Shown here one piece after another: positions 40,059 to 52,500 of a stretch of DNA of 64,000 nt. A program made the translations under genes and the position numbers. Source of the DNA: Apostichopus japonicus (taxonomy: Eukaryota > Echinodermata > Holothuroidea > Aspidochirotida > Stichopodidae); assembly GCF_037975245.1 (NCBI RefSeq), contig NC_092569.1, positions 16,724,001-16,788,000 of the forward strand. Direction: 5' to 3'. Below the pieces are notes generated by a model. That model worked only from the letters and a program-made list of their open reading frames with translations, had not been told where the DNA came from and did not search any database. Positions within the stretch are counted from its first letter, which is position 1, and each line of letters begins with the position of its first letter.

Positions 40059-43000
40059 TCACTCCCTAATAAGCTCCAACAGTATTCTTTCGAAGTCTCC
40101 GCGCAAATCTCCACGGATTGCATCGGCCAAGGTTTCACCGTAAGTCTCCTCGTAACAGTCTTTTATATTGCCAAGATCAATCTGTAAGGCCCAAAAAAAA
40201 AATGTAATAGAAATATTTAAAAATGTAAAAAAATTAAAATTAAAAACGACAAAAATGTTATGAAATTGATATTATGTCTAGATTATCATTTTATTAGTCG
40301 TCAATGAAAAATGCAATGATGTTGAGGAAATGAAAATTAGTGCTATAACTAATTCCCATGCTGTTTAGCAACATGTCTTGTCCTTGAACTTTGTGACACG
40401 GAAGTACACAGAATATCTATTTTGTGGCAAAGTTCTGAGGTGACCTCGCGGAATGCTCCCTCAAATCAAAGTGAAAACATGACACACTTGCCCTCGAAGT
40501 TTGTGTCCCCAATCCCTCAGTCTCAATCATGTTCCGCGACCCATTAATTAAATTAAATTTACATAATGAAGCAACAAAATTATATTAGACGTTAAGTAAC
40601 AAAACCGAATCTTTCTCAGTTTATATGACAGAAAGAAGAGTTCAGGCATTTTTGGATCTATTTTTTTCCAAATTTTAAGTTTTTTAAGTAGATCTGAGGT
40701 GTTAAAGACGATAAATTGAAATCTTTTACTACAACTTCATCAACATGTTCAGAACACATTAATATGTTAATAAAAGGGAATTTTCTTCATGACCTCCATT
40801 AAAAGGTTCATTTTGGGCTTCATGTACAGACAGAAACATTATACAACGTAAGAAGCCAATATAAATTGTCTTTCATACAGCTTAACATATCCCTGAAAAC
40901 CAGCATTATAAAGTAAAATGAGCACTAATAAAAATAATAACATTCACATGGAAGCTTTAGCTGATGAATGTCACACTGTTCTAACCCATTATCATGTGTG
41001 GGTTTGTGCGTGTGTTCGTGTGTGCTTAACATAATCCATTAATATCATATTTACCTCACTTCTGGATATGAGAGTTCTGGTCAACCTTACTTCATTCGTT
41101 CCCGCTCCCTTTAACGCACTGTTAATAACATTTGCAAAATAAACCACTGGGTTCATGGCGTAGGACACTGGGAAAAGATAAAGCAACAAACACTTCCAAA
41201 ACATGTTCAGGAAATAAACATATCGTTCTTGTTTTCACAGGCATTGACAGGAAGTGATATACATCATTTACAAAGAGAAATCTACTGTAATGTTAAACAC
41301 AGACTGTTTAACTATAAATAGATAAGTGAACCCTTTCGTGCGTATATTTGCAACTGTTTTAATTTTTTGTTTTTACATAGAAGTAAATGATAAAAGGGTA
41401 TTGTTTCTATTTCTATTCCCATATCAGTTTCAGTTTCAGTTATTCCTTAATGGCGGTTATGCAATATTGTATAAGTTAATTGCATGAATGGAAGCTCCTT
41501 GTAGGTCATATTCTGAACTATGACATTGCATTGACTTCTCGGTCTTTGATCATGAAAACGCTTCCAAATGATCTGTGTTTACTCACAGCAAATACAAATA
41601 CCCAAGGATAAACGTAGACAACATTGGATATTTATATGCATTCAATTATGATATATATATCTCTCTCTCTCTATATATATATATATACATTATTTTCGTA
41701 TTACTTACTAATATTGAGATAGGCTTCTTGGAGACTCCCAGACATTTCGCTACGAATAGAGTCTTCTAAACTTTTATCTGCAATCTAAAGAGTATGTTAT
41801 GCATAAAATAACGAAATTATTTTATTATCGTGGGTTATTTTAAGCCAGTATGCTGTCATTTTCGTGAGTTCCTGCTTGCGGGAAGATCACATATACATAC
41901 ATAGCTACAATAAGTGTCCACCAATGGTCAATGAAAGATTATAAAATACTTTTTCGATAGCTTGTAGGTAAACTAATATTTGTATAAAAACACAAACTTT
42001 GAATCCTGCGGAGTACACGTGAGAGGTTTTTTTTTAGCTTGAGTCGTTGAACTCCATGCCAGAGGAAATGTTCTGAATATAAGCGTACCTCAACCTCCCC
42101 CCCCCATCACTACCCCAAAAAACAAAAACAATGAAAATAAATATAAAAAATATAATCAGGAAAGGATGACGAAATCTTTCATGCGGCAAATTTCTTTGGA
42201 ATAACTAGCATATTCTTTCAGTTAGTGTATTAATAAAGAAATTGTTCGTAATGTCCTTAAACCTCATCAGTTTTGACCATCTCCCAACGCTAAATTTTGC
42301 TAGTTTTAAAATATCTTCCTGGAGGCTCTAATATTTCGTATTATTCGCAGCCACTAAAGATTATAAAACATAGAAAACTAACTATAGGCTATCGGTGTCA
42401 ATAATTGCTTTTTGAAGGGAAACGAAAATGTTTAGTTGAAGTTTTAGCATGGGTTACCATTATCTGAAATCCTAACATATTTGGCGTTAATGCTGTTGTC
42501 CTTTAGTGAGGTTTAGAGATGCAATTTTTGGTTGACTAGACCAGTTTTCAATATGCAAATGCCTTTCATATTAAGCCTACATCTACAAAGTTAAAGCAGA
42601 AAGAATTGCAACGGTAGAGTCATTGCTTTATTCAATTCATGAGCGATCATACAGGTGTGTCACCTAAATTCGCGCCGAGTTCATTCGACAAATTCTAACC
42701 ATTTCTTTCATTCGCAATTTTAATCTAGAAAACCTTAACTAAAACGCCCAAACTTGTCACAGTGTAACAAGTAAACATATATTTGGTATTTCAAACACAT
42801 TTGTGTATTTACTTCACCCATCTGTACAGTAACATTATGGTAAATTTCAACGAATGCACGGAGTTCAGGTAATTTTCATTGCTTTAGCAGTTTGACTCCC
42901 GACCTTTACAATAATAATTAAATATATTTCTAGCGGAATCCAGCTCAAACTATCCATAAAATCATATAAAGATAGAGCTAAACCTCTAAACGAGAATCAG

Positions 43001-46000
43001 CGAGATCGCCATGTACGCTACCCCTACAAAGAACATTAATGTTGTTATGATGGCGAATTCATGGTATACTATCATACCTCCTGATATTTCTCAGACAGAC
43101 ATCTCAGTTGACTCCAACTGCGAGTTACCAGAATTCTTTGGAATTCTGACTCATCAGTACCAAAGGTTTGTTCACCTGCCTGTATAGAGAGAGAGAGAGA
43201 GAGAGGTGGAGAGAGAGGTGGAGAGAGAGAGAGGTGGAGAGAGGTGGAGGGAGAGAGAGGGGGAAGCTGGGTTGCTACATTATAAGAGAATTTTGACCAT
43301 CAGTTAATCTTATGTATTGTTATGTAAAGCAAAATCAAATAAGCTTTGATTTGAAATTAACGTACAATACAATAAAGGACACATTGCGTTATATAGAGCC
43401 AATATCTGGACTGATGTCTGCGTGAGGGACTATCGAGTGTATTTCCAATGTACCGTGACCTAACCTTACATTCCTTACATCAATAGCAAACTTGTATCCA
43501 AAATATGTTTCGCTATTATATCATTTGATTCATATAACTGTTCACTTATTTTGAGATAACACAATCTAGAAAGTATGATCATGTTACCGAATTAGAAGAG
43601 CTGGTATACAGATCACTATTATACATAGAAACCATTATGAACATTGCACAGAAAGGACGTTCACCTCAAATAACGCAGTTGCATCGGTGACCGCCTTTTC
43701 TTCGTCAACTTCACCCTCTGCATCCCTACCTGCCTAATAGGAAAGATATAAAAGGACAATTTGCACTACATATGTGTCGTTGAAAGAAGGGTGTGTCCCA
43801 AACTGACAAATCAACTGACAACTACAATAAACTAGAAGTTGTACCAGTTTTCACTTAAAACATTTGATTTTAAATATGTACACACCTTCCTCTGTTGGTT
43901 AACGGTTACTTAGATTAATTCATTTCTCTTAGATGCACTGGAAGCAAGGGGTTAAAATCCTTTCACTTAGCGCATGAATTATATTTGTCGGTATCATGCC
44001 AGAATATGGGTTAAATTATATTCGTGCGCTGCATACATGATTTTCTCGGTTTCGTCAGCAACGTATTGATTAAAATTGTTTTTTTTAATACAATATTAGT
44101 TACAAAAACGGCAGCAACAGTGTATGTTAGTGCAGCTGCAGAATTGTGCATATATACTGCAGCACGCGAAGGTAGTGAACACGCGATGTTACAGTGTGCT
44201 TCTGTACCAGCATACCATATAGCTAACCAGAACCTGCAGTTTCACTGTATAATAATTAAGATTCCTCGAAATAACGCTCATTTATTTGATATTGTTAATT
44301 AAGCCATCATTCTCATATTATTAGCTTTTTTAAAGCTACATACTAGACTCGATTAACTCATTCTTGTTGATAACATTTCAATTCACGAAACCCTCCATAG
44401 CATAATGTACTTTTGAACATGCTGTAGTCGTTCCATCGGCAATAACACGAAATATGACGCATGGAAATATCGAAATTAAACATAAAACGTAATTTTCGGT
44501 GAACTAAACATTACGAAGCCTTTTAGTCTGTAACTGATCTTGACATAATGTCACAGGTGGTGCAGCATTATATAGGCCTACTACAGGCCTGCAGCCAGTG
44601 TTCCGTTATTATTAACTTTCTGTTCTTGTTGCCCGAATGGGAAAACTATGGCGTCACTCTTACCAACTTTGCAAAATTGTGAGGGGAACCGCCTATTGCA
44701 AAGTCGGCAGTGACTACAACGAGAATCGCAAAGTCGGTAATTACTATCACGGTTAGAATCGTCCAACTCGGCAGCACACTAAACGTTGCGCTCAAAGCCG
44801 AAGCCACAGTGAAGTACTCAGGTCACACATCCGGAGTCTATGCTAGGTTCTTCAGAACTGCCCTTATTACCTTTTGGGAACTGTTTCATACTACAAGTTT
44901 GATTTTATGATTGGGTCGCCAATAATTTTCGTCCCGTATAGGTTGCTATATGGAGGGGTGTCCCAACCCATATGATGGGGCTTAACGATGCAAAATGGTA
45001 ATATCATTTCCATGGCTTTTAACTACAATTTGAGTTGATTGCACTGTTATACATCAGTAAGACTTTATACAGTTGTATGGGAGGTCATGAAAAGTACAGA
45101 CAGTATGAGTAATGCACGTACCTGCACAAGCCCGGTCAAGAGACACTTCGTGGCTCCACTTGCCTCATTCTGAAGATCTTCTTCAAGATCTCCCAGACCA
45201 GCTGTTCTCGGATTATATTAAATTATGTACAATGTCAAGAGGATTTTTGAGGACCCTTCTTTTTGAGATTTGATACTTGTGTTTTGTACGATGTTCTATA
45301 TTGTCTATAAGCATAGTACAGATTATTCTTACATTGGTATGATATTGTTCTTAAAATTGGGTCAGTTCAGACTGGATTATACGCCATACCGTACTTACTA
45401 GAAACATGCAAATAATTTTATGCATTACATTATTTGAATATTATATTGAATAAAGTAAGTTTATATCCAGGACAAAATGCAACATTACAGATAATTTTGG
45501 ATACTGTGGGAAATTGAGACATGGTTTAAGATTTGTTCAATTCATTGTCAGTTTTAAATCGATAAATTCATGACATAACGATTCATGTACAATAGTTAGT
45601 TAATAGAACATGAAATACTTGCCAATTGACTAAACGCAACAATAAAAACGCCATTTAAAGGTTCTACAAATATCTTGTTTTTAGGCGTTAAACATGGTAC
45701 ATATGGAGGCTGAATGGCCTATCGGACTTCCATCATAATAATAGTAATTAATAGCGAACAATTATTTGTAGAATAAAATGTAATAATACATACCGGCCTT
45801 ATATGCCATCTTGATAGCTTTTATTTGCTAGAGGAAAAGAAATAAATAAAAACAACTTTATGTAAACCGGTTGCATTTTTCTTCCTTTTGTCATTTATTT
45901 ACTTCCCTCTATTCGACAAATCTATCTTCGACATTTTTCTCCTTATTAATTAACTATATTTATACCAATTGTTTTAGACGGAGCCTACTATGGAAGTATA

Positions 46001-49000
46001 TATAAACTGTGAGTACATATATAGAGCGGGAAGTTTCACACTCTATATAATGAGAACTTGTATACTAAACAATAGATATCACTGTTTTGCATCAACCCTC
46101 CCTTACCCTCCTTTACCCTCTCCAGTAAACCCTCCCTAGGAAAGACATCAGTCAACGACCCCACCCCACGCCCTTAAACTAATCTAGCTACCAGCCTATA
46201 TACGCTGATGTATACATAAATCAACCCTGGTATTCCTTTAACAAGAAAACACAACCACTAAACAGAATTGATTTGCAACAATATAGAACTTAGTAAAGCC
46301 GCCATGTAAACAAAATAATAATAATGATAAAAGACACATTTACAGTACCATGAAAAATGCCGGTTGACAAACTTGCAGGAGAATATATGAAACACATGAC
46401 AATGTGGAATTCGTGATTTTTTTTGTCGTTACAAAAAGTTTTTTTTCGGTATGAATTAATGCAGAACTTGAGTCTTTGTAGTCTAAGAGAATGTTAATGA
46501 GTGCTGATTATGTTTCTACGGGTTATTTTGGTTTACCAACCGATTCTCTTAGCTTTATCAGACAGTGGATGACAATTTACTGCAAAATGCTTAAAATCTG
46601 CAATTTGAACCATCTTTACAAGGTATACTTACTAGTCAAACATAGGGACAGTTGTTTAGACTCCTAACCAGTCATTAGTTGAAACAGCCTTTGAGCAATG
46701 TATTCATATGTTAGTAAGTTATGCACAGTAGTATCTGCTGACAGGTCTAACATGTGTTACGGTGTTATAAGACAATACAGCTTATACTGATTTATACTGA
46801 TATGTTTGTACTGATTCACAGTATAAACTGATCAAACCATGTACATTGGGGGCACATTAGCATCTGCTGGCAGGGCTAACATATCTTACGGTGTTATAAC
46901 ACAGTTCAGCTTATACTGATTTATACTGATATGTTTGTACTGATTCACAGTATAAACTGATCAAACCATGTACATTGGGGGCACATTAGCATCTGCTGAC
47001 AGGTGTAACATGTGTTACGGTGTTATAACACAGTTCAGCTTATACTGATTTATACTGATATGTTTGTACTGATTCACAGTATAAACTGATCAAACCATGT
47101 ACATTGGGGGCACAGTAGTATCTGCTGACAGGTCTAACATGTGTTAAGGTGTTATAAGACACTACAGCTTATACTGATTTATACTGATATGTTTGTACTG
47201 ATTCACAGTATAAACTGATCAAACCATGTACATTGGGGGCACAGTAGTATCTGCTGACAGGTCTAACATGTGTTAAGGTGTTATAAGACACTACAGCTTA
47301 TACTGATTTATACTGATATGTTTGTACTGATTCACAGTATAAACTGATCAAACCATGTACATTGGGTGCACATTAGCATCTGCTGACAGGTGTAACATGT
47401 GTTACGGTGTTATAAGACAATACAGCTTATACTGATTTATACTGATATGTTTGTACTGTTTCACAGTATACACTGATAAATCCATGTACATTGGGTGCAC
47501 ATTAGCATCTGCTGACAGGTGTAACATGTGTTAGGGTGTTATAACACACTTCACCTTATACTGATTTATACTGATATGTTTGTACTGATTCACAGTATAA
47601 ACTGATCAAGCCATGTACATTGGGTGCACAGAAGTATCTGCTGACAGGTCTAACATGTGTTAAGGTGTTATATCACACTTCAGCCATTACTGATTTATAC
47701 TGATATGTTTGTACTGATTCACAGTATAAACTGATCAAGCCATGTACATTGGGTCCACAGTAGTATCTGCTGACAGGTCTAACATGTGTTAAGGTGTTAT
47801 ATCACAATTCAGCTTATACTGATTTATACTGATATGTTTGTACTGATTCACAGTATAAACTGATCAAACCATGTACATTGGGGGCACATTAGCATCTGCT
47901 GGCAGGTCTAACATATCTTACGGTGTTATAACACAGTTCAGCTTATACTGATTTATACTGATATGTTTGTACTGATTTACAGTACAAACTGATCAAGCAA
48001 CGTACATTGGGTGGGTTTGCAGGATATTCGCCTTTAAAAATTATGCTAAATCTCTGAAAACTCATTTAAGGCTAAATTGATGATAACGTCAGCTCCCCAG
48101 TGTGGACTTAAATGTTCATCCAATCTTTTATACATGATAATAGCTCAACAAAACAAAGTTCGTAAAACTTAAATAAAACAACATGAAATCACGACTGGAT
48201 AACATTCAAAACAATTTTCTTGAAAAGGTTGACACCAAAACAATCTAATGTTTTTTTTTACTGAGTTTTGTTTTGCATCTGAGGAACATTCCCAATTTTC
48301 CGTGGATTATAATATTTAGTGCAGTGGTACTTTAATTTACGAACCACGGCTGATTAATGAGGAAAGTTGATAAAATGCTAAACGCGTTAAAGAGGTATAC
48401 AACCTCGACAGATAGAATTTGGTTTGTGTGTATAAAGTGCACCTTGGAAGACATAAATCTCTTGCTGTTTGGTTAATAATTGTTGGCATTCTGCTGGCAT
48501 TACTAATTTTAGTTTATACAGTACATAGCGATGAAAAGACAAGTTGCCGGTACATATTAATCAACATCGATTTGTTTATTCAGTCGAAGACGGTGTTTGC
48601 TCAAGCCTTTATAATTATGTTATGTTTGTTATGTAAAATATATACATCGTATTACACAATTGCAGGGCTATTATGGTTATTAATATACTATTTGTTTACA
48701 GCCTGTATATTGTACTGTATAAACACATTGTATACTACCATATGCAGCAGCCTATCGTACACCCGCTACACACAGAGAACACAGTTACTAGTCTATATAT
48801 TAAAGTGTTGTACCAGAGTAAAACTGGATCATGCTATATTCCAAAAAATCCAGCAATTGGGATTACACATATACTCAGTTCTTACTGTAATCTTTATAGC
48901 CTATGCTACCGATGTATCATATTGATCAGCACAATCCAGTTTGTTCTGTGGTACATAGTTTTAAGATTGATAGTAGTCACTGTAATCTCTGCAGTGTGAA

Positions 49001-49529
49001 TCGGCTGGATCGAGGAGGTACGGTAATAAAGATAAAGTGTCACCTCAATTAACATATCATGAAACTTTGATGAATCATTCACGAATCAGACCTGTTAAAA
49101 AAAGGTACCCGATGCCGAAGAGAGTGCGTTACAGTCATTACTTATTACATGTTACATTTAAAATGTTAACAACAAATTGAATAAGCCGAATTATTACCAA
49201 AACGGTGTTTTTTTATGATATTAATACTAAAGAGAATTATCAATTTACGAATGTGTTCCACCATTCCATTGTCAAGATCCTGTCAAAGTGAGATAACATC
49301 AACTATCTGGAATATGAATAGGAATATGAATCCAGTGTCTTTTATAAAGTCAACAATACAATAATTTATGTAATCCATCAATGTCAAGAGCAAAGACAGG
49401 CTATAATAAAAAATATTAAAAAACGTGACAATGTGCTAAAAGCGAGCACAATGTCATGATTTAAACCAGTCAGTTGACATATAAGGATTTCCAGATGCAA
49501 CATTTCATCTCTCCATGTATTTATATATA

Positions 49530-49584
<55 letters not shown>

Positions 49585-52500
49585 TTATATAATTTTTGGG
49601 GCGGGGCGGGGGTGTTTTTTTCTCTAAATAGGACCATTGATAGTTTCAATAACAAAATACTGTTATGTCTGACTTGTCTTATTTATCAACAGTAATAACA
49701 TGGTATAAATTTGAAACAATATTTTACCATGAACATCAATTGAGTCCACAGTCCTCTTCCATCCAACTTATCAGCTAGAACGTCATGCGATTTTAAAGAT
49801 ACTTTTAGCTGGGAATTATAATACTTACTGCGTTATTTCTAGCGCAAAGGATTTCCAGGAGGGTTGATTCGTCGGTACCGACACCCTAAGGAAGTAAGAA
49901 TTGTAGAGATTATTTTGAAGTAAGGCGGAATAGCTAGATTTTCTAAGTTTGGTTGAAGAGAAAAGCTAACATTGTTCATTTTCCTGTCATGCGGTTTCTT
50001 TGAATGATTTTAAACGCCGTTATAGAACAGTTTACTATTTGTAGTCGCTTCACGATTGCTCCTAAAAAGGGATAGTCCATATAAAAATTCTTTTGATTCT
50101 AGTGAAAGAAGAACATATTTTAAGCATCCTTGTGATATTTTTGTCTCACCTAAAGTTAAATCGATGCAAACAGGGGTGTGATGTCATAACTGCACACTGA
50201 CAAAGTTTGGTGTTTTTCTCCCAAATCTTCTTTCAAATCCTTTAAAGGATTGGTTCAGGTGTATGACATGTGACACATGTCTAATTTGTATGAAAGAGCA
50301 CAAAAAGACAAAAAGGACAGTGAAGAAACTACCATGATAGCATGCTCTGTTAAGGAGATATGATACTTTGAAGATATCAACATTTCTTTGAAAAAGACTG
50401 GTGCAGAAAGACTAACTGTGAGGGTGGGATGTCACATCCTCACATGATGTAACGTGATGTCACATTTTTAACACATTTGAAAATAATACAATCAAAAATT
50501 CTTCAGATGTTTAATCTCAAATACTTCCTTTGACAAATATGAGATCTTCTGACATATCTTTTGGTTGAAAGTCATGAAATCTTACAATAAATTTAGGAAA
50601 CAAAAACAAAGACTTTTCAGCAATGTGAGGATGTGACATCACAGCTAGTCAGATTTCAGTAGTTGCTACATAATCTGATAAAATTTACACTTGAATATCT
50701 CTTTAACCGAAAGAGATATTTGAACAGTGTTTTTTCACCATTTTGTTTCTTTTCTTGTCCTCTTTCATATAACATAAACATGTATGACAACTGAACCAAT
50801 CCTTTAAAACTGGGATGCATTTGCAGCACTAATTTCATTGGACAAATTGTTATCGGCACATTCCCTAAAGCCGAGTTTGAGGTTCAAAGCAGTTAAGTGT
50901 AAACATACAGTCGCGCAGCGTGCAACTATGACATCACACCTGTTTGCGTCAAGTTCACTTATGTTACTAATTGTGACAATTTCATCTAACGATTATATCA
51001 CAAAACAGCAATGTACGAATTTGATGCAAATTTCTCCAAGCTGCTTAACATAAGTTGCTCTTTCATCAGTCAATGATTAACTTTGCTCTGGACTATTATC
51101 TTCCCTAGTGTTTAACTCTTGTTTGTAAACAAATACACTAGATCTATTCATCTGACATATTGTAACAGTTAATTAGTTTGTTTATAGTAAGGCTCTCCAA
51201 TTCACTCAGAACTAGCGCTAACACGACACGCTCCTCCACAATATGTAAATAACAAAACTACTTATCATTACCATCTTTAAACAAACTAATCTTAACATAT
51301 TACGTAATCGATATTTTAAGTAACAAATCAATTAGTAACGTAAAACATTTCCAACAAGTCAAATTGGCAAAATATGTTCTCTTTAGTCATCACAGATTGA
51401 GCCTGCTTCACAGAATTGCCATTTGATATCGTTTCAGTTAAAGTTTTCATAGGAAGAAATTCTGTGATATTGTTGTAGACCGTTACCGAAGGAAATGTAT
51501 AGGTGCTTAGCATAATCCATACTTAAGTCAATCCAAAGCGTACGCGGCATGATGGAGTAAGATTAAACGTCAATAGGTTTCAATTAAAAACAAACATGAA
51601 ATTCATTTTGAGGAAAACAAAGTTTGTAACCGGTGTTGTAAGAAGGGTAACCGGGTAATCGCGTTGTAGACGGTGGTAACGTTGGATTGAGTTATTGCTA
51701 TTGCTGTAATACCACATTATTCAACGGACATGGAGGCACCCAAGGTCAAAGGGCATATGCAAGCACTTCCGCGTTTATTTCATTTACGAGATAAATTTAC
51801 GTAAAAACAAACTCCAAACACCAAATCTCAATTACTACGGAGCAATGCAACAGTGTAATGGTGTGTGTTCTCAGACGTTTAAGAATGTAAACATAGCGTC
51901 TCGGAAGTGAGCTGAGTTCCGCGACTGACGTCACGCCGCGTTACCGTAAATACAACAATTTTTAGAAAGTTTTTATTACCCTCGAATTTTTGATCGTTTA
52001 TTCCTCGAGAATGCAAGCTTCGTTTGACACAAATTGGGTATCATTGGAAAGCTACGAGTGTACAGAATACGATGATAAAGAATTTTTTTTCATTTCATAA
52101 CCTCTTTAAAGTGCATGAACTATGTGATAGTGGTTTCAACTTACTTTCATTGCTTTCTTTAGACACTGTGCATCATAAACAGGAAAAGGTTCCATTATAC
52201 CGAGGACTGCCATTTCTAGTTTACCTCCTAGTTCTTTCTTCAAGTCAGCGATCAAATCCTATAATAAGCAACAACAAAAAAAAATATTTCAGATCATTTT
52301 CTTGTTCTCATTAATAATAATAAATAATAATAACTAAGATTTATGATGCGCTAATTATAATCAAAATAGTTGTCAAAAGCGCCATACAGTTTCATTGTAT
52401 AAATGATTTGTGGAAGAAACGTTGAAAATGTTGCTCATGCTACGACATCTATGGGAAACGTTTTTTTTTTTTTTTACATTTCACGAAACAATTTAGACTC

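Noticed and set aside
48419-48925. 168-codon hydrophobic open frame, opposite strand to annexin C
   Set aside because: The frame opens at TTG, not ATG. Its last third is the palindromic MITE at 48767-48999, and AT-rich DNA easily gives hydrophobic translations.
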